Below, piece after piece: positions 31,951 to 40,935 of a stretch of 47,052 nt of DNA. A program made the translations under genes and the position numbers. Below the pieces are notes generated by a model, which was given only the letters and a program-made list of their open reading frames with translations, searched no databases and had not been told where the DNA came from. The stretch is from Methanomassiliicoccales archaeon (GTDB taxonomy: Archaea; Thermoplasmatota; Thermoplasmata; Methanomassiliicoccales; UBA472), in NCBI GenBank assembly GCA_028682915.1, contig JAJRAN010000071.1, forward strand, positions 1-47,052, read 5' to 3'. The number at the start of each line of letters is the position of its first letter. The stretch's first letter is position 1.

Positions 31951-32886
31951 TCATCCCTTGGCCTGGCGGTTCCATTCCTCCTCCGGGGGATTGACCTGTA
32001 GGCTAGAGAGGTCCTCGGCCAGGATGGTGTTGGGGAATATCGCCCTGGCCTCGTCCAAGAGGACCTGGGCGTCGTCATAGCGGTTGCTGAAATGATATAG
32101 ACAGAGGAGTTTGGCCCCGGCCTGCTTGGCCACCTCCGCCGCCTCCGCCGCGGTGCTGTGCCCGTACTCCGCCGCCTCCTGTCCCAGGCTGGAATGGAGC
32201 GTCGCCTCGTGCACGATTAGGTCAGCGCCGTTCCCTGCCTCGATGATCTCCTTGCTCGGCCTGGTGTCCCCGGAGATCAGCACCTTCCTGCCCCTCCGCT
32301 TCGGACCGAGGACCATGTCGGGGGTTATGGTCCGACCTCCGACCTCGACGGCCTCGCCCCCCTGAAGTCGGCTGAAGAGGGGGCCCTCGGGGAGGCCGAG
32401 CCCCTTGGCCTTGTCAAGATTGAACTTGCCGGGCCGAGGGTCCTCCTGTATGACGTAGGCGAAGGCGGGGACGGTATGGTCGGCCTCGATGGGCATCACC
32501 TTGAAGCCGGGGAACTCGATCTCGTCCCCCTCCTCGACCTCCATAGTCATGACGTGGAAGCTGGGTTTGAAGTATCCAAGGGCGAGCATGGAGCGCATCG
32601 CCTCCTCCATGCCCTCGGGGCCGTGGACGTACAGCGGCCTGGTCCTGCCGCTGAAGCTCATGGACTGGATCATGGCCGGGAGCCCGAGGAAGTGGTCCCC
32701 GTGCAGATGGGTTATGAAAATGCTGGTGACCTTCATGAAGGAGGCCGACGAGAGCATGAACTGCCTCTGCGTCCCTTCTCCACAATCGAACAGCAGCAAC
32801 TCCGAGCCCATGTGCACGGCGATGGCGCTCACGTTCCGCTTAGGGGTCGGCAGGCTTCCCCCGGTGCCGAGGAATATCAGTCTCAC
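31951..32886 (-). CDS. rnz: Ribonuclease Z (tRNA 3' endonuclease)
   Basis: Cuts tRNA precursors after the discriminator base, which is needed here because tRNA genes lack encoded CCA. The 311-residue metallo-beta-lactamase protein starts MRLIFLGTGGSLPTPKRNVS, has the HxHxDH motif THLHGDHFLG (H60, H62, D64, H65), the later ligands in MPIEADHTVP and LISGDTRPS, and ends with LYHFSNRY. Length is typical. It lies 6 bases downstream of the MFS gene on the same strand and converges on the HTH-CBS gene. Confidence 0.94.
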   Translation of the reverse strand: MRLIFLGTGGSLPTPKRNVSAIAVHMGSELLLFDCGEGTQRQFMLSSASFMKVTSIFITHLHGDHFLGLPAMIQSMSFSGRTRPLYVHGPEGMEEAMRSMLALGYFKPSFHVMTMEVEEGDEIEFPGFKVMPIEADHTVPAFAYVIQEDPRPGKFNLDKAKGLGLPEGPLFSRLQGGEAVEVGGRTITPDMVLGPKRRGRKVLISGDTRPSKEIIEAGNGADLIVHEATLHSSLGQEAAEYGHSTAAEAAEVAKQAGAKLLCLYHFSNRYDDAQVLLDEARAIFPNTILAEDLSSLQVNPPEEEWNRQAKG

Positions 32887-32892
32887 GGCCGA

Positions 32893-33999
32893 TTATTGGG
32901 CGGCAGCGCTAAAATCCTTGCCCATGCGCTTTGTCGCCCATCGGTCGCTGATGATGAAGATGAAGAAGCCCACGATGGCGATGGCCGTGGCCAGGTACAT
33001 GCAGCCGTGATATCCGTAGATCTCCTCCGCCACGCCGCCCAGCAGGGCGCCGAGGATCGCCGAGATGGAGAGGACCGACTGCAGGATGCCGGCCGAGGTC
33101 CCCTTCTCCTTGTTGCGCTCCATCACGTACTTCACCGACCCCACGTATAGGGTGGACCAGGCCAGGGCGATCATGATCTGGGCCGGGATGATCTGCCAGT
33201 ATATGGTGGCCAGGGTGTAGGAGGGGAAGGTGAGTATGGACATGATGAACCCCACCACGATGAGCGGCGCGGAATGATAGCGGTCGCAGAACTGCATGAA
33301 CACGAACTGGCAGACGGCGTTGATGGCGTAGATCGCCCCGATTATCAGCGGGCTAGCGCCCAGGGACGCGAGGAAGAGGGTGTAGATCACCCATATCATG
33401 TTCGCTCCGGTGTGCCGGAACATTATGGAGACGTAGATGGGGAAGTTGCGCTTGAACACCGACGCGGGGAAGAAAGGCACCTTGTGCCTGGTCTCCTTCA
33501 TCTCGGGCAGGTTCAGCGCGACCAGGAAGGCGACGAACATCACGACGGCGCTGAAGAGGAAGATCTGGTAGTAGACGCCCACCAGGCCGGCCAGGAACGT
33601 GCCGATCCCGAAGCCCAAGCTGCCGTAGGAGGAGAACTTGCCCACCTTCTTATCTGATTCGTAAACATAGGCCAAGAGGGCCGACGGGTACATGCCCGCG
33701 CACAGCCCGAGCAGGAGCCTGGAGAGCTCCAGGGTCAGGGTGTCGTGGGCGAATATCTGCAGGAAGGCGGCGATGCTCGTGAGCAGCAGGCCCACCTTCA
33801 GGATCATTCTCCGCCCGTGGACGTCGGAGTAGCGGCCGAAGACGTAGGAGGAGACGAACAGGGCCGCGCTGTAGCTGGCCACCACCACGCCCACCTCGGC
33901 CGTGCTGGCGCCGAAGTCGTCCTGCGCCAGGTTGGGGATGAGCAGCGCCGACGCCGAGAGTGCCGCGCTGGAAAGCATCTGGACTGTCGAGGCTTTCAT
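32893..33999 (-). CDS. Major facilitator superfamily transporter
   Basis: A 368-residue integral membrane protein with about 11-12 predicted helices. The loop between helices 2 and 3 has the MFS signature FGRYSDVHGRRMILKVG, and EVGVVVASYSAALFVSSYVF precedes it. The second half includes VCQFVFMQFCDRYHSAPLIV and ends in helices before RWATKRMGKDF. The substrate cannot be read from the sequence. It is upstream of RNase Z with 6 bases between them; co-transcription is likely but a functional link is not obvious. Confidence 0.88.
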   Translation of the reverse strand: MKASTVQMLSSAALSASALLIPNLAQDDFGASTAEVGVVVASYSAALFVSSYVFGRYSDVHGRRMILKVGLLLTSIAAFLQIFAHDTLTLELSRLLLGLCAGMYPSALLAYVYESDKKVGKFSSYGSLGFGIGTFLAGLVGVYYQIFLFSAVVMFVAFLVALNLPEMKETRHKVPFFPASVFKRNFPIYVSIMFRHTGANMIWVIYTLFLASLGASPLIIGAIYAINAVCQFVFMQFCDRYHSAPLIVVGFIMSILTFPSYTLATIYWQIIPAQIMIALAWSTLYVGSVKYVMERNKEKGTSAGILQSVLSISAILGALLGGVAEEIYGYHGCMYLATAIAIVGFFIFIISDRWATKRMGKDFSAAAQ

Positions 34000-34037
34000 C
34001 CTTATGCCGCGCCCTTAGGAAATCTCACAGTCCCGCT

Positions 34038-34253
34038 TCAGCGGCCCAAGGACTCGAGCACGCGGTCCTGCTTGGTGCCCTTTTTGTATTGCCTGTAATG
34101 GTCCTTGCAGAGGTGCACCCGCTTCAAGCCTTCCTCCACGGGTAGCCCTGCCTCCCTGGCGCTTTCTCCGGAAACGGAGCGCTCGGCCTCCTTGCCGCAG
34201 CCCTTCACCTGACAGGCGTCGCCCTGCTTCGGTTTGCTTTTCCTATCCGCCAT
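34038..34253 (-). CDS. Small zinc-binding protein, hypothetical
   Basis: A 71-residue basic protein. C14 and C19 (ACQVKGCGKEAERSVS) with C49 and H52 (VHLCKDHYRQYKKGTK) form a plausible single zinc site. The basic C-terminus suggests nucleic-acid or ribosome contact. I recognise it as similar in style to small conserved archaeal zinc proteins but cannot name a function. It lies 38 bases upstream of the MFS gene's end region on the same strand, with no special regulation seen. Confidence 0.7.
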   Translation of the reverse strand: MADRKSKPKQGDACQVKGCGKEAERSVSGESAREAGLPVEEGLKRVHLCKDHYRQYKKGTKQDRVLESLGR

Positions 34254-34405
34254 GCATCCGCAATCGGCCAGTCCCGATAAAACCTTTACCCTCGCGGCAT
34301 CGATGACCGTTCCTAGGTTGAAGGCCGATGATGGAATGAAATGTCTCTGTTAATGCAGGATTGAGCCCACATCGACGATGCCGCTCGTGAGCTTCGCATC
34401 TAGAG

Positions 34406-34416
34406 CAAATATGATA
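34406..34416 (+). promoter_or_regulatory. TATA-like box of the epimerase gene
   Basis: CAAATATGATA lies 27-37 bases before the ATG at 34443, predicting a nearly leaderless transcript. The remaining gap 34254-34405 shows no gene. Confidence 0.45.
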
Positions 34417-34442
34417 AGGGCTCGAGGCGATAGCGCTGCCAG

Positions 34443-35090
34443 ATGGTTAAAGTAGCGCCGTCCATACTCTCCGCCGACTTCGCCACCCTGGGAGAGGAGG
34501 TCCGCAGGGTGGAGAGAGCCGGCGCGGACTGGGTGCACGTGGATGTCATGGATGGGCAGTTCGTGCCCAATATCACCATCGGGCCCGGGGTGGTGAGGAG
34601 CATCAGGCCGCATACCAAGCTCCCCTTGGACGTCCACCTCATGATCGTCAGACCGGAGAACTTCGTCGAGGCCTTCGCTCGAGCCGGCGCCGACCTCATC
34701 ACCATCCACCTGGAAGCGAGCAAGAACGTCGCTGAGCTGCTCCTCCAGATCAAGAGCCTGGGGAAGGGGGCGGGGATTTCCATCAACCCAGGGACGCCCT
34801 TTGAGAAGGTGCTTCCCTTCATGGAGCACATCGACCTCCTGCTGATCATGACCGTCAACCCAGGGTTCGGCGGCCAGCCGTTCATGCACGAATGCCTCGA
34901 CAAGATAAGGCAGGCGAGGGAGCATGTGGACCGGCATCACCTCTGCGTCGAGATCGAGGTGGACGGAGGCATCAACGCCCAGACCGGGAAGCTAGCGGTG
35001 CAGGCCGGAGCCTCGGTCCTGGCGGCGGGGAACGCGCTTTTCGGGGCGCCGGACATGCGCAAGGAGATCTCGATCTGGAAGAGGTTCTGA
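34443..35090 (+). CDS. rpe: Ribulose-phosphate 3-epimerase
   Basis: Interconverts ribulose 5-phosphate and xylulose 5-phosphate. The 215-residue TIM barrel begins MVKVAPSILSADFATLGEEV, and contains WVHVDVMDGQFVPNITIGP and LPLDVHLMIVRPENF with the metal-binding histidine and aspartates, MTVNPGFGGQPFM, and VDGGINAQT with the catalytic aspartate. Length and motifs are complete. It stands alone. It may serve ribose supply, since no transketolase gene is seen nearby. Confidence 0.95.
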   Translation: MVKVAPSILSADFATLGEEVRRVERAGADWVHVDVMDGQFVPNITIGPGVVRSIRPHTKLPLDVHLMIVRPENFVEAFARAGADLITIHLEASKNVAELLLQIKSLGKGAGISINPGTPFEKVLPFMEHIDLLLIMTVNPGFGGQPFMHECLDKIRQAREHVDRHHLCVEIEVDGGINAQTGKLAVQAGASVLAAGNALFGAPDMRKEISIWKRF

Positions 35091-35169
35091 GCCATTCGGG
35101 CGTCCACGGATCGAACCGCATGGCAAAGCTTCTTAAACGGCTCGCCTTATTCGGCAGTCGAGTGGCTAA

Positions 35170-35340
35170 ATGGAATTCACGAGAGACAAGATGATCCTGC
35201 TATTGACCATCGTCTTCCCGCTGCTCTTCGTGATCGCCGGGATCATCCTGGACGCGGGAGTGTGCCTCATCATCCCGCTCCTGAGCTGGGTCGGGGTGGC
35301 GATAGTCATGCTCTACTTCCCGACCACCTCCGAGGAATGA
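35170..35340 (+). CDS. 56-residue two-helix membrane protein
   Basis: A short open frame starting at ATG 35170: MEFTRDKM, then two hydrophobic segments (ILLLTIVFPLLFVIAGIIL and CLIIPLLSWVGVAIVMLYF), ending PTTSEE. It is GC-rich like the core genes. TTCTTAAAC at about 35130-35138 is a TATA candidate about 35 bases upstream, giving a leader near 10 nt. Its TGA and the stop of the convergent TRAM gene form TGATCA. No family recognised. Confidence 0.68.
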   Translation: MEFTRDKMILLLTIVFPLLFVIAGIILDAGVCLIIPLLSWVGVAIVMLYFPTTSEE

Positions 35341-35550
35341 TCAGGGAACCACTCGGGCGAAGGCGGACTTCTTCATAACCCTCATCACCTTCACCTTGAC
35401 CGTCTGGCCCACCTTGGTGTCCGGGACGAAGATGATGAACCCGTTGACCTTGGCCACGCCGTCCCCCTGCGAGCCGACATCGGTTATGGTGACCGTGTAC
35501 TCCTTCCCCTCCTCCACCGGCTTGCTGCCCTTGAACCCATACTCATACAT
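35341..35550 (-). CDS. TRAM-domain RNA-binding protein
   Basis: A 69-residue stand-alone TRAM domain: MYEYGFKGSKPVEEGKEYTV, then ITDVGSQGDGVAKVNGFIIF, VPDTKVGQTVKVKVMRV and KKSAFARVVP. Archaeal single TRAM proteins bind RNA and can act as RNA chaperones, replacing bacterial cold-shock proteins. The frame opens 23 codons upstream, but TTTTTATCC at about 35573-35582 is a TATA box 23-32 bases before the ATG at 35550, so the mRNA is probably leaderless. It is divergent from FEN-1, with their promoters overlapping. Confidence 0.93.
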   Translation of the reverse strand: MYEYGFKGSKPVEEGKEYTVTITDVGSQGDGVAKVNGFIIFVPDTKVGQTVKVKVMRVMKKSAFARVVP

Positions 35551-35634
35551 GATGTTAGGATTCTTGCTAGGATGGATAAAAACCCTGCGGGGGCAAAACT
35601 TATCCAAGCCGGCCTTCATCTAGCAGCCGAGAGC

Positions 35635-36669
35635 ATGGGCGTCAACCTTTCTGACATCGTCCCGGCGGAGCAGGCGGAGCTGGAGGACGTCGCCGGCCAG
35701 GTGGTGGCCATCGACGCTTACAACGCCATCTACCAGTTCCTGTCCGTGATCAGGCAGCCCGACGGGAAGCCGCTCATGGACCAGAGGGGCAGGGTGACCT
35801 CGCACCTCGCTGGCCTGCTCTACCGCAACGCCAACTTCCTGGAGCTGGGCATCCGGCCGGTGTACGTGTTCGACGGCACCCCGCACAAACTGAAGGCCAG
35901 GACGATAATAGAAAGGAGCGAGCGCCGCAGCAAGGCCAAGCGCGAATGGGAGGAGGCGGTGGAGAAGGGCGATTACCAGAAGGCATTCACCAAGGCCACC
36001 CAATCCTCCCGGATCACCAACGAGATCGTGGAGTCATCGCGCATCCTCCTATCTTACCTAGGGATCCCGGTGGTCCAGGCGCCCGAGGAGGGGGAGGCAC
36101 AAGCGGCCTTCATGGCCGCGAAAGGGGACGCGTGGGCGGCATCCTCGCAGGACTTCGATTCGCTTCTCTTCGGCGCCCCGAGGCTGGTGCGCAACCTGAC
36201 CATCACCGGACGCAGGCGCCACCCAGGCAAGGACCAGAGCAAGGAGGTCCCGGTGGAGATCATCCTCCTGGACAAGGTATTGGAGCACGTGAGGCTGACC
36301 CGTGAGCAGCTCATCGACGTCTGCATCCTGATGGGCACGGACTTCAACGAGGGCGTGATGGGCATCGGTCCGAAGAAGGGCTTGAAGCTGATGCAGGAGC
36401 ACGGCTCGCTGGAGAAGGTCATGTCCCTGCTGCAGGTGGAGATCGAGGGATACCAGGAGATACGCGACATCTTCCTCCGGTACGAGGTGATGCGGGAATA
36501 TCGTCTGGAGTGGAGGGAGCCGGACAGGGACAAGGTAATGTCCTTGCTCAAGGGGCAGTACGACTTCTCCGAGGCGCGGGTGGACTCGGCGCTCAAGCGG
36601 ATGCACCCACAGGATGGCCGGAGGAAACCGTTGGAGGGCGCTCAGCGCTCCCTCGACATGTTCCCATAG
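35635..36669 (+). CDS. fen: Flap endonuclease 1
   Basis: Removes 5' flaps in Okazaki-fragment maturation and repair. The 344-residue protein begins MGVNLSDIV and holds the catalytic acidic residues in VVAIDAYNAIYQF, PVYVFDGTPHKLK, APEEGEAQAAFMA, SSQDFDSLLFG and LMGTDFNEGVMGIGPKKG. The C-terminus QRSLDMFP fits a PCNA-interacting PIP box. The in-frame ATG at 35572 is discounted because the family starts at MGV and AAAACTTATCC at 35596-35606 is a TATA candidate 29-39 bases before 35635. Confidence 0.96.
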   Translation: MGVNLSDIVPAEQAELEDVAGQVVAIDAYNAIYQFLSVIRQPDGKPLMDQRGRVTSHLAGLLYRNANFLELGIRPVYVFDGTPHKLKARTIIERSERRSKAKREWEEAVEKGDYQKAFTKATQSSRITNEIVESSRILLSYLGIPVVQAPEEGEAQAAFMAAKGDAWAASSQDFDSLLFGAPRLVRNLTITGRRRHPGKDQSKEVPVEIILLDKVLEHVRLTREQLIDVCILMGTDFNEGVMGIGPKKGLKLMQEHGSLEKVMSLLQVEIEGYQEIRDIFLRYEVMREYRLEWREPDRDKVMSLLKGQYDFSEARVDSALKRMHPQDGRRKPLEGAQRSLDMFP

Positions 36670-36709
36670 CTCATCGCGATTCTATAGCCATGACCAGTGT
36701 GTTTTAAAT

Positions 36710-36731
36710 GAGGGTCCGCATATAGGCCCTC
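36710..36731 (+). promoter_or_regulatory. Inverted repeat in the ileS leader
   Basis: GAGGGTCC-GCATATA-GGCCCTC pairs apart from one unpaired base. It directly follows the TATA-like TTTTAAATG and ends at the GTG start. It could be a regulator site or a start-proximal RNA hairpin. Confidence 0.35.
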
Positions 36732-36732
36732 A

Positions 36733-39700
36733 GTGGCTGCGATGATAAAGCAGGTCCAGGCGAATTATAATCCTGCCGAGCTCGAGAAAAGGGTTCGGGA
36801 ACATTGGGCGAATGCCGAGGTCTATCGCAAGACGAAGGAGCTGCGGGCTAGCGGGCCCAACTTCTATTTCGTGGACGGTCCCCCTTACACCACCGGTGCC
36901 ATCCACCTAGGCACATCGTGGAACAAGACCCTGAAGGACACCTACATCCGCTACCGGCGCATGCAGCGCTACAACGTGCGCGACCAGCCCGGTTACGACA
37001 TGCATGGCCTCCCCATCGAGGTCAAGGTCGAGCAGTCCATCGGGGTGAAGACCAAGAAGGAGATCGAGGAGTACGGCATCGATCGCTTCGTCTCCACCTG
37101 CAAGCAGTTCGCCATGGACTTCCAGAAGCGCATGACCGAGCAGTTCAAGGAGCTCGGCGTGTGGATGGACTGGGACACGCCCTACTTGACGATCACCAGC
37201 CAATACGTGGAGGCGGCCTGGTGGACGCTGAAGCGCGCCTACGACAAGGAGCTGCTCGCGCCATCCAACCGCGTCCTCTCCTGGTGCCCCCGCTGCGAGA
37301 CGGCCCTGGCCGAGGCGGAGATCGAGTACCGGGACGAGAAGGACCCCTCCATCTACGTCCGCTTCCCGCTCAAGGACGACGAGTCCACCTCCCTGCTCAT
37401 CTGGACGACCACGCCGTGGACCCTTCCGGGGAACCTGGCGGTGGCCGCGCACCCCGACCTGCGCTACGCCAAGGTCCGCCTCTCCTCCGCCGAGGGCGAT
37501 GAGACGGTCATCGTGCTCGAGTCCCTGGTGGAGCAGGTGGGCGAGCTTGGCGGGTACGAGGGGTACGAGGTCCTGGACCTGATCGAGGGCGACGACCTCA
37601 TCGGCATGGAGTACATCACCCCCTTCCTCGGCGACGTCGAGTACCAGAGGCAGGCGACCGGGAAGTGGGTGCACCGGGTCATACCCTCCTCCACCGTGGC
37701 GGCGGAGAACACCGGCCTGGTGCATATAGCGCCCGGCCACGGCCCCGAGGACTTCGAGCTGGGCAAGGAGTTCGGGCTGGAGCCGTTCTGCCCGGTCGAC
37801 GAGACCGGCCGGTTCACCAAGGACCTGCCCGTTAGATACGCGGGAATGAGCGTAAAGGAGGCCAACAAGCACATCATCGAGGAGCTCAAGGAGCGTAAGC
37901 TGATGTACTCGGTCGGCACCCTAACCCACCGCTACGGCCATTGCTGGCGCTGCGACTCGGGGATCATCTACCGCAACACCACCCAGTGGTTCCTCAAGAT
38001 CACCCAGATCAAGAACCTCATGCTGGAGGAGATAGAGAAGATCCATTGGACGCCCGATTGGGCCGGCTCCTCCCGCGAATACGATTGGACGGTCAACGCC
38101 CGCGACTGGTGCATCTCCCGGCAAAGATATTGGGGCATCCCCCTCCCGGTCTGGACGTGCCAATGCGGCGAGACGAAGGTGGTCGGATCCATCACCGACC
38201 TGGAGAGCGGGAACGGCTACCGCAAGGACATGGAGCTACACCGCCCCTGGATCGACGCCGTCACTTTCAAATGCCCCCGCTGCTCCAAGCAGATGAGGCG
38301 CGTGCCCGACGTCCTGGACGTTTGGTTCGATTCCGGCGTGGCCACCTGGGCCCAGCTCGGCTTCCCCCGCTCCAGGGCGGAGTTCGACAGATGGTGGCCC
38401 TGCAAGTGGATCACCGAGGCGCACGACCAGACGCGAGGCTGGTTCTATTCTCAGCTCGCGGCCGGGTGCATCGCCTTCGACCGGGCGCCATACGAGGCGG
38501 TCCTCATGCACGGCTGGGTGCTCGACCCCAACGGCCAGCCCATGTCCAAATCCCGCGGCAACGTGATTGAGCCGGAGAAGGTCATCAAGGACTACGGCGC
38601 CGACGCGCTGCGCTTCTACCTCATGCGCACCAACGCCCCCTGGGAGGACACCTCCTTCCAATGGGAGGGGGTCAAGAACGCGAGGAAGACGTTGAACATC
38701 CTGTGGAACGTGGTGAACTTCGCCACCACCTACATGAGCATCGACTCCTTCGAGCCCGGTTCGGTCAGCTTGGAAGGGCTCAAGGCCGCATTGCGCCCCG
38801 AGGACCGCTGGATGGTCTCGCGGACGGAGAAGATGAAGGGCGAGGTGGCCAAGTTCCTGAACTCGTACGAGCTGCACAAGGCCTGCCGCATCATGGAGGA
38901 CTTCGTCCTGGAGGACCTGTCGCGCTGGTACGTCCGCCTGATACGGGACCGCATGTGGTCCGAGAAGGGGGACCTAGACAAGCTCGCAGCCTACAAGGTG
39001 CTGCACGAGGCCCTCCTCAGCCTGACCAAGGTGATGGCGCCCTTCTGCCCTCACATAACTGAGGAGATCTACCAGCACATAGACGGCTCGCTGGAGAGCG
39101 TGCACATGCTCGACTGGCCCGGGGCCGACACCACCCGCCTGGACGAGAGGCTGGACCAGAGCATGGCCACCGTCCAGGAGCTGGTGGACCTGGTCACCAA
39201 GGCGAGGCAGTCGCGCAACATCAAGCTGCGCTGGCCGATGAAGCGGGTGGTGGTCAGGGCCGCCAACAACGACTCCATGGAGGTCATGAAGCAGCTGGAG
39301 TCGGTCATCCTTTCCCAGGCCAACGTGAAGGTGATCGAGTACATCCCCCCTGGTCAGGAATGGGGCGAGATCGTCCTCAACGCGGAGCCAAATCCCAACG
39401 CCATCGGCAAGGTCTACCGCCAATGGGCCTCGAAGATCGCGGTGCTGCTGAAGTCGAGGCCAGCGAAGCAGATCAGGGATTGCATCGAGAAGGGGTCCTA
39501 TTCGCTGGGCATCGAAGGCCAGATGATCAAGATCGAGCCCAACATGGTCAGCTTCACCTCCTCCCTGCCACCCGACGTGGAGGGGGTCAAGTTCTCCGGC
39601 GGCGACCTGTACATGGACTTCGAGATCACCCAGGAGATCGAGGCCGAGGGGTTCGCGCGGGAGCTCATCCGCCGCATACAGCAGATGCGGAAGGACATCA

Positions 39701-40935
39701 AGCTCAACGTCGAGGAGTACGTCAGGGTCGAGGTCAAGGCCTCGGCCAAGCTCATCGAGTTCTTCAGGGTGTGGCACGACCACATCATGTCCGAGACCCG
39801 CTGCCGCCAGCTGGAGTTCGTAGACTCTCCCAAGGGGGACCATACCGCCTCCTGGGAGGTGGAGGGGGAGAAGCTGCATGTGTCTTTGACCTCGCTCCAC
39901 TTCAAGCAGGCCATGGACGAGCTGCTCACCATCAACGGCCTCTCCCAGGATGGCGCTCTGGCCTTGATCGAGGCCGGTCACCGCTCCCTGACCGACCTGA
40001 GGCCGCTCAGCGAGGAGCAGATAGGTAACGTCCCTGGCCTCCCCAAGGCGGACGTGAAGAAGATCTCACATTACCTGGAGAGGGCGGATGAGGCCATCGT
40101 GCCATCGAAGGACGCGGCCAAGCCCCAAGGCGGCATGGCCAAGGAAGCGCTTGTGCCTTTCCTCCTGCGGGTGCCGCGCATGAACCAGGTGAAGGCCGAT
40201 ATGCTCTATGAGGCCGGGTACGACTCCATCGACAAGATCAAGGCGGCATCGAAGGAGGACCTGCGCAAGGTCAAGGGCATGGGAGAGAAGACGGTGGACG
40301 AGATCGTCGCCTACGCCAGCAAGGGCGGCTTCGAGGCCACCATCAAGTGCGAAGGCTGCGGCGCCTTGGTCCCCCCCGACAAGATGACCTGCCCCTCCTG
40401 CGGAGCAAGGGTGAGCATCGAGTCCTTGGTCGAGGAGGAGGACAAGGGAGGGGCGCACAAGCCCGCCCTCGCCCCGGAGGCCGAGCTGGAGAGGTCCTTC
40501 ACCTACCTGATCAAGGAGGAGAAGGCGGAGCGCTCCTACCAACTGTTCGAGAAGGCCCTCGCCAAAGGGATGAAGGGCTTCTGCGTCACCCGCAACTATC
40601 CGCTCAAGATTAAGGCGAAATGGAACCTGGGAGAGACCCCGATACTCTGGCTGAGCAACGTGGGCAAGGAATCGAGCATCAGGCCCAAGGACCTGGAGAA
40701 GCTCTCGGTGTCGCTGGAGCAGTTCCTGGCGCAGTCCGAGGGGGGCGTGATCCTGTTGGACGGGCTGGAGTACCTCATCACCAACAACAACTTCCTCACC
40801 GTGCTGCGATTGGTCCAGTCCCTGAGGGACCAGGTGGCAATCAACCGCTCCATCCTCATGCTGGTCCTCAACCCGTCCACGCTGGACGCGCACGAGCTGA
40901 ACCTGCTGGAGAAGGAAGTGGACGCCACCATCTGA
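36733..40935 (+). CDS. ileS: Isoleucyl-tRNA synthetase with C-terminal HhH, zinc-ribbon and DUF835 extension
   Basis: Charges tRNA-Ile. Residues 1 to about 1050 are a complete class I IleRS: class I signature AIHLGTSWNK (58-61 HLGT), editing domain, PMSKSRGN at 603-610, and anticodon-binding region. The continuous frame then adds about 350 residues: helix-hairpin-helix segments (about 1060-1115 and 1140-1200; GNVPGLPKADVKKI and RKVKGMGEKTVDEIVAYA), a zinc ribbon CEGCG...CPSCG (1206-1225), and a DUF835 domain (about 1254-1400; FCVTRNYPLKIKAKWNLGET, GVILLDGLEYLITNNNFLTV). Archaeal IleRS normally ends near 1030-1060. The start is GTG 36733 or ATG 36742; TTTTAAATG at 36702-36710 is the TATA box. 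Confidence 0.95.
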   Translation: MAAMIKQVQANYNPAELEKRVREHWANAEVYRKTKELRASGPNFYFVDGPPYTTGAIHLGTSWNKTLKDTYIRYRRMQRYNVRDQPGYDMHGLPIEVKVEQSIGVKTKKEIEEYGIDRFVSTCKQFAMDFQKRMTEQFKELGVWMDWDTPYLTITSQYVEAAWWTLKRAYDKELLAPSNRVLSWCPRCETALAEAEIEYRDEKDPSIYVRFPLKDDESTSLLIWTTTPWTLPGNLAVAAHPDLRYAKVRLSSAEGDETVIVLESLVEQVGELGGYEGYEVLDLIEGDDLIGMEYITPFLGDVEYQRQATGKWVHRVIPSSTVAAENTGLVHIAPGHGPEDFELGKEFGLEPFCPVDETGRFTKDLPVRYAGMSVKEANKHIIEELKERKLMYSVGTLTHRYGHCWRCDSGIIYRNTTQWFLKITQIKNLMLEEIEKIHWTPDWAGSSREYDWTVNARDWCISRQRYWGIPLPVWTCQCGETKVVGSITDLESGNGYRKDMELHRPWIDAVTFKCPRCSKQMRRVPDVLDVWFDSGVATWAQLGFPRSRAEFDRWWPCKWITEAHDQTRGWFYSQLAAGCIAFDRAPYEAVLMHGWVLDPNGQPMSKSRGNVIEPEKVIKDYGADALRFYLMRTNAPWEDTSFQWEGVKNARKTLNILWNVVNFATTYMSIDSFEPGSVSLEGLKAALRPEDRWMVSRTEKMKGEVAKFLNSYELHKACRIMEDFVLEDLSRWYVRLIRDRMWSEKGDLDKLAAYKVLHEALLSLTKVMAPFCPHITEEIYQHIDGSLESVHMLDWPGADTTRLDERLDQSMATVQELVDLVTKARQSRNIKLRWPMKRVVVRAANNDSMEVMKQLESVILSQANVKVIEYIPPGQEWGEIVLNAEPNPNAIGKVYRQWASKIAVLLKSRPAKQIRDCIEKGSYSLGIEGQMIKIEPNMVSFTSSLPPDVEGVKFSGGDLYMDFEITQEIEAEGFARELIRRIQQMRKDIKLNVEEYVRVEVKASAKLIEFFRVWHDHIMSETRCRQLEFVDSPKGDHTASWEVEGEKLHVSLTSLHFKQAMDELLTINGLSQDGALALIEAGHRSLTDLRPLSEEQIGNVPGLPKADVKKISHYLERADEAIVPSKDAAKPQGGMAKEALVPFLLRVPRMNQVKADMLYEAGYDSIDKIKAASKEDLRKVKGMGEKTVDEIVAYASKGGFEATIKCEGCGALVPPDKMTCPSCGARVSIESLVEEEDKGGAHKPALAPEAELERSFTYLIKEEKAERSYQLFEKALAKGMKGFCVTRNYPLKIKAKWNLGETPILWLSNVGKESSIRPKDLEKLSVSLEQFLAQSEGGVILLDGLEYLITNNNFLTVLRLVQSLRDQVAINRSILMLVLNPSTLDAHELNLLEKEVDATI

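Noticed and set aside
38974-39981. Minus-strand frames within ileS
   Set aside because: Shadow of the synthetase; no motif or start signal.
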